From NCBI RefSeq assembly GCF_008629675.1, contig NZ_VWOX01000027.1, positions 1-58,457 of the forward strand: DNA of 58,457 nt, read 5' to 3'. This DNA is from Roseiconus nitratireducens. GTDB lineage: Bacteria; Planctomycetota; Planctomycetia; Pirellulales; Pirellulaceae. Both the position numbers and the translations under genes were made by a program. The notes under the pieces were generated by a model. That model had not been told where the DNA came from. It did not search any database and was given only the letters and a program-made list of their open reading frames with translations. How positions within the stretch are numbered: position 1 is the stretch's first letter; the number at the start of each line of letters is the position of its first letter. Below are positions 17,335 to 26,675 of the stretch, in pieces.

Positions 17335-19579
17335 CGGAGGATGTCGCTTGTTGAATCATGGTTTCAAACCGGTCGATGCCACTCCGGACATAATCAATGG
17401 CCTCCGCCCGCTGCCGCTGATTCGCAAACCGACCCTTGGTTTTGATGTCCAGAATGTGTTGACGCATCCGATCCGTCCACAGTCGTGCGGCGTCCGGGTT
17501 GAATCGGGGGCGATCGTCAATGTTCACGTAGACGGCACTTGTGTGGGCCGCATCACGCACCCAAATCGGATTGTGATGTTGCCCCTCGGGGGCCACGACA
17601 GACTCGGGGAAACAGCGTGCGACGATCCAGCGGCTTTCCTGTGCCGTTATCTCGAATTCCAGGACCGCGTGCGATTCTTCGGTCGTCGTTTCTCGCAGCA
17701 CTTGTTTGTTGCTGATGACTTGCAGTCGACCGATCGGATCTCGCGACATCACCTCGCAACGCACACTCAGGCGATCCGAAGCGGCGACCGTTAGTGTGTC
17801 GCCGATGCCGGCCTGATTGACAGACAGAAAGATCAATGGCCCCGAGGTCGTGAACGTTCGACACTGTCGAATCCCGTCGATCCACTTGGAATAGCTGAAC
17901 GGCGGTTCGATCTTGACATAGGCGCGAGCACTTCCGACCAATCGTGCCGGATGATCACTCCCGTTGGTCAGCGGCAGGTGGAAGCCGCATTCCAAGAAGT
18001 TGTAATACTCCTCCGGCCGAATCTGATCCAGCGAATCGGTCAGCTGATGCACCACGTTGACGGGGACATCCTTATTGCCTCCCAATCCATGAGCTTCACA
18101 GCTGATCCCACCTTGCTCTCGACAGGCCAGGATCGCGTTCTTGTTGATCGGGTAGTCCAGAGTGTCCTCGCCGGCAATCATTCGCCCAGTCCCGATCGGC
18201 ATGACCAGCCACTTGAGATTCAAAAAACACAGGTGCCCGTAAAGATTCTCGTTGCGGTATTCTTCGCCCATCTGCAGGTGATACTGGTCATCGCAAAATG
18301 CTTGCACCGGTCCCATCGGCGCCTGGGACGGATTGACGAAGGCTTGATTCTCCGTGCGGTGCAGAAGGGTCAGATTATTGACAACACGAACGTCTTCGGC
18401 TCGTTGGATGACGGACAACCATTCCAGCGGCAAATCCACGTTCCAGGCGTTGGTCACCCAATGGACATGTGTGTCGCCGGAAACCCAGCCTCGGTCGGCC
18501 ATGTCCACCAGCCGCTTTGCGTGCAGCACCACTTCACGCACTTCACCGGGCTTCAGATCTAGCGTTCGGCGGTCTCGGTGGTGCTCGAAACCGCCTTCAA
18601 AACAGACGCTCGTCCGACCGGGCGGAACGGACACCTCGAAGGCGCCATCGCTGTAGAAAAAGGGTACTCGGTAATTCCGTCCCATCGGCATGAATTGCAA
18701 CAACTGCTTTTCACTCATTGCCTGAACCGCGGCAAAACGACCTCCATGCCGATACTGACCGTCGCTGCCTTCCACGTAGACTCGGCCAGAACACGGGTCA
18801 CCCGACAGCGCATCGACCAACGTACCCCGCAGCGTTGCCGGCTGGACAACACGGATTGGGATTGAGACCTCCCGCCAGTCGTCCGGTGAACTTTGATCAC
18901 AAACAGAAACGTCACAACGTGTCGATTCAGCAGTCACGTTCCAAATCCGCACCGGAATCAATTGAGTCCGGCCGGGATGCACGGTGAAGGGAACGCTTTC
19001 GGACTCGGCGAACTTCGCAGCCAATTCCAACGCGCGTTCGGTTTGATTGGCCACCGACAATAAGACGACACGTGCGATCCCGTCCGCCAATTCCAACCGT
19101 TCCGGACGGTCGCATTCCATCGATGCACCGCTCCAACGGACGGGGATAACGGTGTGCTGCCGTGCCAGGTCATCGACCATCTGCTTTCGCATCGCCGTCA
19201 ACCGCTGCTCTTCCAACGCGTGCGGCGAATCGTTCGCCCGCAGGTGCTCCGCATAGGCCAGATCGACCTGAGCCGTTTGCAGAGGGCTGGGAGCGGTGCG
19301 TGCCAATTGGGTCAGCAGTTCAAACTGCGCCAGCGCGAACTGGCGTTCTTGCTCCGACGGCTTGGGTATCGTCACTTCCTTCGGCACGTAGTGATCTTCG
19401 TGAGCCGATGCCTCTCGATCGACTATCGAACCGACCGAAGCCAACAACACCGCGACCACACGGGGGCCAAACATCGCGCGGACGACGCCGCTCACCTTGC
19501 TGCTGGTGCAGCAACGAACCTGCAAGTCGCCGGCACTGCGGGACGGCAGGCATCCAACCAGCAATCGAAATCTCGCCAT
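17321..19579 (-). CDS. CehA/McbA family PHP metallohydrolase (paralogue 4)
   Basis: A 752-residue protein if started at 19579, whose ATG shares one base with the stop of paralogue 5 (TGATG). A second in-frame ATG at 19474 (MFGPRVVAVLLASVGSIVD) makes a cleaner signal peptide and may be the true start. A 250-residue helical and sandwich N-terminus leads to a regulatory-like domain (LRGTLVDALSGDPCSGRV). The PHP domain has GWVSGDTHVHWV (D-x-H-x-H at 369-373), SCEAHGLGG, and TNGSDHPARL, which keeps the Asp. FTTSGPLIFLSVN follows. Its role is as for the other paralogues, with unknown substrate. Confidence 0.83.
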   Translation of the reverse strand: MARFRLLVGCLPSRSAGDLQVRCCTSSKVSGVVRAMFGPRVVAVLLASVGSIVDREASAHEDHYVPKEVTIPKPSEQERQFALAQFELLTQLARTAPSPLQTAQVDLAYAEHLRANDSPHALEEQRLTAMRKQMVDDLARQHTVIPVRWSGASMECDRPERLELADGIARVVLLSVANQTERALELAAKFAESESVPFTVHPGRTQLIPVRIWNVTAESTRCDVSVCDQSSPDDWREVSIPIRVVQPATLRGTLVDALSGDPCSGRVYVEGSDGQYRHGGRFAAVQAMSEKQLLQFMPMGRNYRVPFFYSDGAFEVSVPPGRTSVCFEGGFEHHRDRRTLDLKPGEVREVVLHAKRLVDMADRGWVSGDTHVHWVTNAWNVDLPLEWLSVIQRAEDVRVVNNLTLLHRTENQAFVNPSQAPMGPVQAFCDDQYHLQMGEEYRNENLYGHLCFLNLKWLVMPIGTGRMIAGEDTLDYPINKNAILACREQGGISCEAHGLGGNKDVPVNVVHQLTDSLDQIRPEEYYNFLECGFHLPLTNGSDHPARLVGSARAYVKIEPPFSYSKWIDGIRQCRTFTTSGPLIFLSVNQAGIGDTLTVAASDRLSVRCEVMSRDPIGRLQVISNKQVLRETTTEESHAVLEFEITAQESRWIVARCFPESVVAPEGQHHNPIWVRDAAHTSAVYVNIDDRPRFNPDAARLWTDRMRQHILDIKTKGRFANQRQRAEAIDYVRSGIDRFETMIQQATSSDENK

Positions 19580-21195
19580 CACTGATCCCCGCTTCGACGT
19601 TTCCAAAAGTCGATCGCCGAGTCCTGCGCTGCGAGAACCTCCTCCTTTTCGTCGCCGGACAATTCCTGCGTCAATTGCTCTCGGCGTTCCCGAGCCCAAC
19701 GGAGGAAGAAGGCCACGGCCGTCGGATCGACCGACTGTTGGCCAGATGCGTCGACCAGATAGAACGGAGCCGTTGATGCGAATCGAAATGTCTGATCGTT
19801 GGTCGTGATCGCCCGCAATAGAACCCATCCCGGCTGATCCGATGGCAACGTCACATCAAATGCCTGGTCGCGGTGATTCGCAACCGGAATCTCTTTGACC
19901 ACGCTCCCGTTGCGAATCACCTGCAATTGTCGGATCGGTTCGCGGCTGTGCAAACGACCCTGGATTCGAAGTTCCCCGGAAGCGGCCAACACACTCCCGG
20001 CGCGTTGTCCGTTGACGGTTGCCAGCAGCAGCGGCCCGTTGGTGACGAACACGCGACCCGCCCGCAGCCCTTCCCACCACTTCCAATAGTCCATGCCATC
20101 GTCCAAATGAACGTAGCAACGGTTGTAGCCCACGGGGTTGGGCAGCACACCGGATGCACTTCCGGCCGACGGAGGGATCCGAAAACCCGCGTTGAGCACT
20201 TGGTAGTAGAGGTGCTGCGTCCACAGCCCGTTGCCGTGGGGCGCAGGCCATTGCTTGACGTCTCGCGGTCGGCCCCAAGCCTCGTTGTCCAAAACGCCCT
20301 CGCGCCACAGATGGTTGTGGGCTATCCCGATCGAATCTACCTGGCCGCTGGCAAGCCACAGCGGAACATCACGCCAAAACGGTTTTTCCACATCGACGTG
20401 ACAGCCCGGATTGAGCCGCTTGGCCTGTCGAAGGTAGCGAACCGAAGCCGGGTACTCGCGACTGGCCCCCGTGATATCGATCGGACGATGAAGGTGGAAG
20501 AAGAGCAGGGCACCGCCTCCACGTTCGTCTTCACCGGCAAGCAACTCGTAGAATCGGCCGTCTTCGGTGTGCCGCAAATCATTCTCCGGCAACGAACCGG
20601 GACTCCAAATGTTGGTGGCGTTCCACCAGGTGATGAAGGGACCGACGTACAAATCGCTGGCACCAAGCAACCACGGCGCCTGATCGTAAGGCCGGTGAAT
20701 GTGCAAGTCACCGCCATACCAACCCTGTTCGGCCAGATCGACGATCCGGGCCAGTCGCACACTCAGCCGCCGCGGCTCTCCTGAGCTTCCCGGCGAAACG
20801 TCCCACGCTCCCTCCACTGACTCATATTCCGGACCGCGTTCGATCGCGTACCGATATCGGCCGGCCGGCAGCGTGATCGACAACCGCCCCGAACAGGCGA
20901 AGTGATCTTTCCAAAACGGCACTCCCTCCGGTTGAACTGGCTGCCCTGCGCTGTCTTCCAGAAACACCATGCAGGCCGTCGGCTGCCCCCGCTGATCATC
21001 AATCTGAATCTCGCAGGGCAACATCGTCTTCGAATCGGCTTGCTCAGGATCCGCTCCAACGACGCAACCCGCCCACCATCCGGCAAGCATCAGCGCGTAG
21101 CACCACGACGTTCGCAACGCATGAAACGACCACGCGTGACGCAAATGGTTCCTGCCTGACGCATAGCCGGCTGAAAAACGTTCATTCAACTGCAT
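19579..21195 (-). CDS. CehA/McbA family PHP metallohydrolase (paralogue 5)
   Basis: The shortest paralogue (538 residues): a signal region (ALMLAGWWAGCVVGADPEQ), one regulatory-like sandwich (CEIQIDDQRGQPTACMVFLED) and the PHP domain. The catalytic opening is GWYGGDLHIHRP (D-x-H-x-H at 163-167). The distal motif reads PSAGSASGVLPNPVG, lacking the Asp found in paralogues 1, 3 and 4, as in paralogue 2. FVTNGPLLLATVNGQRAGS follows, then the family's C-terminal tail. It overlaps the upstream amidase gene by 14 nt and the next paralogue by 1 nt, so it is translated within the same operon. Confidence 0.83.
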   Translation of the reverse strand: MQLNERFSAGYASGRNHLRHAWSFHALRTSWCYALMLAGWWAGCVVGADPEQADSKTMLPCEIQIDDQRGQPTACMVFLEDSAGQPVQPEGVPFWKDHFACSGRLSITLPAGRYRYAIERGPEYESVEGAWDVSPGSSGEPRRLSVRLARIVDLAEQGWYGGDLHIHRPYDQAPWLLGASDLYVGPFITWWNATNIWSPGSLPENDLRHTEDGRFYELLAGEDERGGGALLFFHLHRPIDITGASREYPASVRYLRQAKRLNPGCHVDVEKPFWRDVPLWLASGQVDSIGIAHNHLWREGVLDNEAWGRPRDVKQWPAPHGNGLWTQHLYYQVLNAGFRIPPSAGSASGVLPNPVGYNRCYVHLDDGMDYWKWWEGLRAGRVFVTNGPLLLATVNGQRAGSVLAASGELRIQGRLHSREPIRQLQVIRNGSVVKEIPVANHRDQAFDVTLPSDQPGWVLLRAITTNDQTFRFASTAPFYLVDASGQQSVDPTAVAFFLRWARERREQLTQELSGDEKEEVLAAQDSAIDFWKRRSGDQ

Positions 21196-22273
21196 CGGTC
21201 GGGCCTTCGGGAGCGTGGCGAAAAGGAACCAGCTCGGGATACGCCGTCCAAGGCTGCCAAGCCTGGACCATCGGCTGGTAAATCTGGGGTCGACGCTGGT
21301 GATGCATCCGATGGTTCAGTCGCTGCTGACGCAACTCCTTCAAATCCAAGTCCGAGACCAGCAAGGCCTCCGACCCAGGTTCGGGAGCGGACTTGTCCAA
21401 TCTCCAACCCGGATAAGAACAGATTGCCGATCCGCATCCCACCGATTGATTGGAGGCCACTACATGCGTGCAGGTCACAAAGCTGGCCGCCTGGATCAGA
21501 TGCGGTTCCACCATACCACCCCGCGAATTGACCCACACAAGGATTTCCGCCCCTCGAAGCGATGGCATTTGAAAACTTTCAAAGAAGTAGCCGTCGTAGC
21601 AGGTGAGCAGACCGATGCGACCAAAATCTAAATCGATCACGCCATTTTCTTCGCCCAGCACCATCGTGTTCTCACCTCGCTCACCCGGGTCGGCCGGCCA
21701 ACAGTAGGGCGACTGGGAACCGATCGCCGCGTGCATTTTCCTGTGCTTCCCGGCGACGTTTCCTTCCCGGTCAATGACCAGCACGGTGTTGGCGTAGGTC
21801 CCCGGCTCAGGCGACTGCTCGATCGCCGTTCCTTGAAGATACTCCCAGCCCCCGACGATGACGCTCAGATCGCGGCGTTTAGCTTCGTCGCACAATTTGT
21901 CGGTTTTCTCATCGGGCAGGTGAAACGGCCCCAACAGGTACTCGGGAAACACAATCAAATCTGCCTGGGCCTCGGCCGCTTGATCTATCCACGGCAACAA
22001 CGCGTCGACGGTGTCCTTCCCGTCCCGAAGAAATTCCGGCGAGATCTTCATCTGGGCAACCGCCACGCGAACGCTGTCGGCCGAACGGGCAAGCGGCGGA
22101 ACCGGACGTGGCAACCGTTGCGTTGACGGCTGGGCGGATAGGGGCGTTGCCAGACAGACGAGCCCACAAGCCAGCACGCATGCTCGTCCCCAATCGAAGC
22201 AACCACGCTTCGGTTCCCCCCGATCTCCGTGCCACGACAAACTGACCGTCCGCAACAAACTGATGGTTCGCAT
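21182..22273 (-). CDS. Exported carbon-nitrogen hydrolase (nitrilase superfamily)
   Basis: A 363-residue amidase-like enzyme, first gene of the - strand operon. After an N-terminal leader (CVLACGLVCLATPLSAQ) comes a nitrilase fold starting at VRVAVAQMKISPEF. The Glu-Lys-Cys triad is visible: E111 in VFPEYLLGP, K179 in GKHRKMH and C225 in LLTCYDGYFFE. The family hydrolyses C-N bonds in amides, carbamoyl compounds or nitriles. Export is unusual for a nitrilase and fits an operon of otherwise exported hydrolases. I chose the ATG at 22273; the frame continues 81 codons upstream without a leader. The start is 333 bp from the divergent sigma-factor gene. Confidence 0.85.
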   Translation of the reverse strand: MRTISLLRTVSLSWHGDRGEPKRGCFDWGRACVLACGLVCLATPLSAQPSTQRLPRPVPPLARSADSVRVAVAQMKISPEFLRDGKDTVDALLPWIDQAAEAQADLIVFPEYLLGPFHLPDEKTDKLCDEAKRRDLSVIVGGWEYLQGTAIEQSPEPGTYANTVLVIDREGNVAGKHRKMHAAIGSQSPYCWPADPGERGENTMVLGEENGVIDLDFGRIGLLTCYDGYFFESFQMPSLRGAEILVWVNSRGGMVEPHLIQAASFVTCTHVVASNQSVGCGSAICSYPGWRLDKSAPEPGSEALLVSDLDLKELRQQRLNHRMHHQRRPQIYQPMVQAWQPWTAYPELVPFRHAPEGPTDAVE

Positions 22274-22605
22274 CTGACCCACTGTCCTCTCAACCGTACC
22301 GCCGCGAAAACATGGCGCCGCGTCCGCTCGCAATCCGCCCCGATTGACGACACCAGCGCCGCTCCAACTCGGCCGCCGATGATGATTCGTTGTGCGGGAC
22401 ACGAATCTAACGGCAAAAACAAGGCAATTCTCGCGATTCGCCGCTGACGGAGAATCGCCATGGGCGGTCGCGGCCACCCTCCAACGTGGGTTCTGAACCA
22501 GGGGCCGATTCGTCATTTTTTTGCAAACAATCCGTTAGTTTCTTCGATGACACAACGATCCAGTTGTCGAGGGCGGTTCTCGACCCACATGACCGGCGGT
22601 GCCCG
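22274..22605. other. Divergent intergenic region (operon / ECF sigma)
   Basis: A 332-bp gap between two outward-facing transcription units, the metallohydrolase operon on the - strand and the ECF sigma gene on the + strand. It must hold both promoters. I could not identify an unambiguous -35/-10 pair or a strong operator palindrome. Confidence 0.5.
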
Positions 22606-23136
22606 ATGAGCAAAGAAAGCCAAAGCGAATTCGCGATGCTGTACATCCAGAATCAAGGCCGGGTTTACGGATACATCGCAACGCTGATTCCGAATCGATC
22701 CGATGCCGAGGACATCTTGCAACGCACCTCCATGGTGATGTGGCAAAAGTGGGATCAGTACGATCCCGATCGAGGTTTCGTCAGCTGGGCCAGAGGCATC
22801 GCGCTCAACGAGATCCGAAACTTCCTGCGACGAAGCGAGCGCAAGAACGTCCATCTGTCCGAAGCCGTCGTCGACATGCTTGCGGAACAAATCGAAACCT
22901 CAACCGATCCGATCCGCGCCGAAGCGTTCGAGCAATGTTTCTCCAAGCTGGAACGCAAGCAGCGATCGCTTCTAGAGCAGTGCTACCTGGAATCCATGGG
23001 TGTCAAAGTCGTCGCCGATGCGCTGGGGACGACTCGCGATGCGATCTACATGCGTTTGCATCGCATTCGCAAATCGCTCATCAATTGCATGAACCACCAA
23101 CTTTCCGACGACAACGTCGCGCAGCAGAGGGTCTGA
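22606..23136 (+). CDS. ECF RNA polymerase sigma factor, Rhodopirellula/Verrucomicrobium type
   Basis: A 176-residue extracytoplasmic-function sigma factor. Region 2 is seen as YIQNQGRVYGYIATLIPNRSDAEDILQRT followed by MWQKWDQYDPDRGFVSWARGIALNEIRNF, where the D-A-E-D-I-L-Q core contacts RNA polymerase. Region 4 is an HTH, VKVVADALGTTRDAIYMRLHRIR. The start at 22606 gives a normal-length ECF protein; an extension to 22486 adds 40 residues without motif. The gene lies 4 bp before the FecR/lectin gene, the usual partner arrangement for this sigma group. It is divergent from the metallohydrolase operon, which it may control (inference). Confidence 0.9.
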   Translation: MSKESQSEFAMLYIQNQGRVYGYIATLIPNRSDAEDILQRTSMVMWQKWDQYDPDRGFVSWARGIALNEIRNFLRRSERKNVHLSEAVVDMLAEQIETSTDPIRAEAFEQCFSKLERKQRSLLEQCYLESMGVKVVADALGTTRDAIYMRLHRIRKSLINCMNHQLSDDNVAQQRV

Positions 23137-23140
23137 GGGG

Positions 23141-25057
23141 ATGAACGAATCCGATCAGAATGTTGGTGACCCGGACGAAACGTTTCTTGCGCTGACCAAC
23201 CGGATGTGTGACGGAACGATCACGCCGGACGAGTTGGAGCGGCTTGGCGGGTTGCTGAGGGAAGATCCCGAACGGCGTGAAACCTATCTCGCGTATGTCA
23301 GTTTGCACGCGCATCTGATGTGGCAATATCGAACGGGAGAATCCGCAGCGAACCTTGCCAGCGACCGAGCGGCCGATCCGGGCGTCGCTACCGGCGGCGA
23401 TTTATCGTGCGGGGTCGAACCATCGCAACGCGTCTCCGGCACCGCAGGTGGGTTCACGACGTGGCTCGCCTCACGGCCGGTCACCGTGGGTGCCGTGCTG
23501 GCGACCGCCGTGCTGGCCCTGCTCGGCGTCACCCTGATCCCGTGGTCGGGCCGCGCAACGATTGGGACGGAGGATCGTCCGACGACGACCGCCACGCCGT
23601 TCGTGGCCACGCTGCGAGAAACCAGCGGCGCGTTCTGGACCGATCAGCAGGTCGCGCTGAATGCGGGGGCGCGCGTTCCGACCGGGGAGGTTCGAATCGA
23701 ACGGGGGGAAGCCGAATTGGTGTTTGATTCTGGTGCCCAGCTGATCTTGCGAGGCCCGGCCAGGATGACGCTGGAATCTTCCCTGTCGGCGTCCCTGCAT
23801 TCCGGTCAATTGGTGGCTCACATGCCCAGCACCGCGGTGGGCTTTCGCGTGCAGACACCGACGGCGGTGTTCGTCGACCAGGGCACCGAGTTCGGATTGC
23901 TGGCAGAACCGGACGGGACTTCGGAAGTTCACGTGTTCCGAGGTCAGGTGGATGTTCTCGCACTGGCCGAGGACGGGGGCGCAGCCGCGGCAAATCCGCT
24001 GGAACTGGTCGATGGTCAGGCGCGACGGATCAGCCAGCGGGGAAATGTGGGAAGCCAAGTTGCCTATTCGAAGGCCAGGTTTGGATTGCTGTCGCAGCGA
24101 GTCGCCGAACCGATTGCTTGGCCAGTCGCCGAAGGTGGCAACGGGCACTACTACCAGTTGGTGATCTCCGACAAACCGGTCACCTGGCACGAGGCGGCTC
24201 TAAAGTCCGCCAACACCTACTTCCGCGGTCTGCCGGGACACCTGGCCAGCGTCACCTCCGCCGCCGAAGACGAATTCATCGTCGGACAGTTGATCCGCCA
24301 AGAACCGATTCGAGGGATCTGGATCGGCTTGACCGATGTGCTGAAGGAATCGCAATTTCAATGGATCACCGGAGAACCAGTCGAGTACACGCACTGGGCA
24401 AATGTCCCGACGCAACAACCCGATAACTTCCGCGAAGCCGATTGGCACGGCGGCGAAGACTATGGGATGTACAGCAAATTGCTACCGAAGTATCCGTGGG
24501 CCTGGAACGACCTGAGCATCGACAGCATGCACGAGAAGGTGTCGGCGTACTTGGTGGAATATGAACCGGCCGTCAACACGCTTCGTCAGACCAGCATGTC
24601 CTTGCCCCCGGTTCGATGGGACGAATCGGAAGGTGGCAATGGGCATCACTATCGGCTGGTGCTTTCTTTTGAATCAGCGAGCTGGCAAGAGGTGCGTCAG
24701 CGGGCCCAAGACAGTCAATTCAATGGCGTCGCCGGCGACCTGGTGTCGCTGCAAAGCGATGCGGAAATGCAGTTCGTGATCGAAAAGCTGTTGCGTGTCT
24801 GCGGCATCCCGGAACAGATGATCGGACTGTCCGGCTCCAGCTTTGAAGACTTGACATGGACCGACGGGAGTGATCCCGATACGGCCCAGATCGGCAAACC
24901 GCTGCTACCGGCCAACGGTTTCTATGGGCTGCTGCGTTGGGACGCTACTCGCAACCATCCGCCCAGCTACGGATGGTCGATTCAAACCCGTGCCATGGAC
25001 GTCCAGCCGTCGGACTGGTTCGGCTACATCGTGGAGTATCCCGATGACATCCCCTGA
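23141..25057 (+). CDS. FecR-domain membrane protein with two C-type-lectin-like domains
   Basis: A 638-residue membrane protein. It has a cytoplasmic anti-sigma-like N-terminus (about 1-60, with TNRMCDGTITPDELERLGGLL) and one TM helix at about 114-134. A FecR domain follows at 155-290 (GEAELVFDSGAQLILRGPAR, then FVDQGTEFGLLAEPDG). Two copies of a lectin-like domain follow, both opening with the EGGNGH(Y/H)Y motif (near residues 333 and 491). The first has the C-type-lectin-like WIGLTD and EPVEYTHW segments. In the family, this kind of protein senses a surface signal and controls the adjacent ECF sigma factor. The lectin domains suggest a glycan ligand. The start is 4 bp after the sigma stop, right behind a GAGGGG stretch. 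Confidence 0.82.
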   Translation: MNESDQNVGDPDETFLALTNRMCDGTITPDELERLGGLLREDPERRETYLAYVSLHAHLMWQYRTGESAANLASDRAADPGVATGGDLSCGVEPSQRVSGTAGGFTTWLASRPVTVGAVLATAVLALLGVTLIPWSGRATIGTEDRPTTTATPFVATLRETSGAFWTDQQVALNAGARVPTGEVRIERGEAELVFDSGAQLILRGPARMTLESSLSASLHSGQLVAHMPSTAVGFRVQTPTAVFVDQGTEFGLLAEPDGTSEVHVFRGQVDVLALAEDGGAAAANPLELVDGQARRISQRGNVGSQVAYSKARFGLLSQRVAEPIAWPVAEGGNGHYYQLVISDKPVTWHEAALKSANTYFRGLPGHLASVTSAAEDEFIVGQLIRQEPIRGIWIGLTDVLKESQFQWITGEPVEYTHWANVPTQQPDNFREADWHGGEDYGMYSKLLPKYPWAWNDLSIDSMHEKVSAYLVEYEPAVNTLRQTSMSLPPVRWDESEGGNGHHYRLVLSFESASWQEVRQRAQDSQFNGVAGDLVSLQSDAEMQFVIEKLLRVCGIPEQMIGLSGSSFEDLTWTDGSDPDTAQIGKPLLPANGFYGLLRWDATRNHPPSYGWSIQTRAMDVQPSDWFGYIVEYPDDIP

Positions 25058-25341
25058 ATCTTCGATCAGAACTTCATCCTTCGCCGTCGGTTTCGGTCAC
25101 CAGCAAGGTCCAGCGTTCGCGTGGAAATGCGTTCCATTGCCTTGCTGTGTTTTCCCGCGTCCCACGATCTGCGTCCACCAATGCTGACGACGAAAACCGT
25201 CTGCCACCAACCCACTTGATTGACGGATTCGTGATCCGTTTTCCCCACCAACATCGGAATCTCGACTTCGGACGTGTTTGTTGCGACTCGGCCCGTCCGC
25301 CATACCAACGTGTATTTTTCGTAGTTGCTAGGAGAAACCTG

Positions 25342-26583
25342 ATGAATAGGTCCGTTGTAAAGAACCGACAGGGCTTCACGCTTGTCGAATTGTTGGTCGT
25401 CATTGCGATCATCGGAATCTTGGTGGGGTTGCTGCTGCCGGCTGTCCAGGCCGCTCGCGAGGCCGCGCGTCGAATGAGTTGCAGTAACAACTTCAAACAG
25501 ATCGGGCTGGCGCTCCACAACTATCACTCGGCTTACAAACAATTGCCCACACACGGTACGGGGACCGGCCTGGCTCCCGGTGCCGGAGGTTGGGCCGAGC
25601 CAACGCCCATCGAGGGCGCGTCGCATGAACGTCTCAGCATGCTCGTCGGGACCATGCCGTTCATCGAACAGCAGGGGCTGTGGGAGCAAATTGCCAATCC
25701 GAGCACGCAGTACATCAGCACACCCCCGGCTTCCGGAACCTGGAATCCGATGGGTCCGGTGCCTCAGGATGAATTCGATTACATCCCGTGGATGACCGAA
25801 ATCCCCACGCTCCGCTGTCCCAGCGATCCCGGGACCGGCGCCCCCGCCCAGGGACGCACCAATTATGGTCCCTGCGTCGGCGACTCCTGCCATGCCAGCT
25901 TGGCCCACGGCTGGAAGAGTTGGACGTTGGCTCCGGCCGATTCCAACATGGCACCGTTCATCCGCTCGGCCGACCGCGGAGTGTTCGCGTTCCGCAGGGC
26001 CTGCAAATTTCGCGACATCCTGGATGGTTTGTCCAACACCATCGCGATGGGCGAAATCATGTCGGAACTGGGCGACCGAGACATCCGCACCGCAATTTCT
26101 CTGGGCAACGGCGAAGACAACTTTTCGGTCGGGGCCAATATTCCCCAAGCCAACCCGTCCCATTGTCAGGCCACCGGACAAATCAGTCCCAGCCGGCCAA
26201 AGTTCTGGTCCGACGGAAGCGATGGCGGGACACCTCCACCGTTTCTGGTAACCAACTACCCGGTTACCCGTGGCATGATGTGGGCCAGCTTCTTGCCGTC
26301 GGTTCAGCAAGTCATGACCATCTTGCCTCCCAACCGCGAACTGTGTGGACCGAACCTGGTGGTGGTCCCTGGCGTGTATGGCCCCAGCAGCCATCACCAG
26401 GGCGGATGCCACGTGTTGCTCACCGATGGATCCGTCAAATTCATCACCGATTCGATCGAGGCCGGCAATCAGCAAGCCCCCGTGATCAGTCAACCCAACG
26501 CTCCGGGATCCAAGAGCCCTTACGGCCTGTGGGGATCACTGGGGACTCGCGCGTCCAAAGAAATCGTTGACGAGTCCCTCTGA
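25342..26583 (+). CDS. DUF1559 prepilin-like protein, copy 3
   Basis: A 413-residue pilin-like exported protein. It has an AGGAG Shine-Dalgarno 7 nt before the ATG at 25342, the leader MNRSVVKNRQ, the prepilin cleavage signal GFTLVELLVV with Glu at +5, and the AAREAARRMSCSNN segment. The H-X9-DG motif near the C-terminus reads HHQGGCHVLLTDGSVKFITDS. It is clearly less similar to copies 1 and 2 than they are to each other in the middle region. It follows the ECF sigma and FecR genes after a 284-bp gap, so it may have its own promoter. Confidence 0.93.
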   Translation: MNRSVVKNRQGFTLVELLVVIAIIGILVGLLLPAVQAAREAARRMSCSNNFKQIGLALHNYHSAYKQLPTHGTGTGLAPGAGGWAEPTPIEGASHERLSMLVGTMPFIEQQGLWEQIANPSTQYISTPPASGTWNPMGPVPQDEFDYIPWMTEIPTLRCPSDPGTGAPAQGRTNYGPCVGDSCHASLAHGWKSWTLAPADSNMAPFIRSADRGVFAFRRACKFRDILDGLSNTIAMGEIMSELGDRDIRTAISLGNGEDNFSVGANIPQANPSHCQATGQISPSRPKFWSDGSDGGTPPPFLVTNYPVTRGMMWASFLPSVQQVMTILPPNRELCGPNLVVVPGVYGPSSHHQGGCHVLLTDGSVKFITDSIEAGNQQAPVISQPNAPGSKSPYGLWGSLGTRASKEIVDESL

Positions 26584-26608
26584 TTCGGCCGGCCGCTCTG
26601 CCGTGGTT

Positions 26609-26637
26609 CCGCCGGAAGCTCCTGAACGCTCCGGCGG
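26609..26637 (+). terminator. Weak hairpin between DUF1559 and lipoprotein genes
   Basis: An 8-bp inverted repeat (CCGCCGGA at 26609-26616, TCCGGCGG at 26630-26637) with a 13-nt loop lies 25 nt after the DUF1559 stop. There is no T-tract, so it may only reduce read-through or protect the mRNA end. Confidence 0.35.
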
Positions 26638-26675
26638 CTCCGGAATCTCCTATCACAATGGATCGGATTGATCTC

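Noticed and set aside
22406..22538. CTAACGG and CCGTTAG in opposite orientation between the sigma gene and the operon
   Set aside because: A 7-bp inverted match in a 332-bp gap is expected by chance, and no -10 element accompanies either copy.
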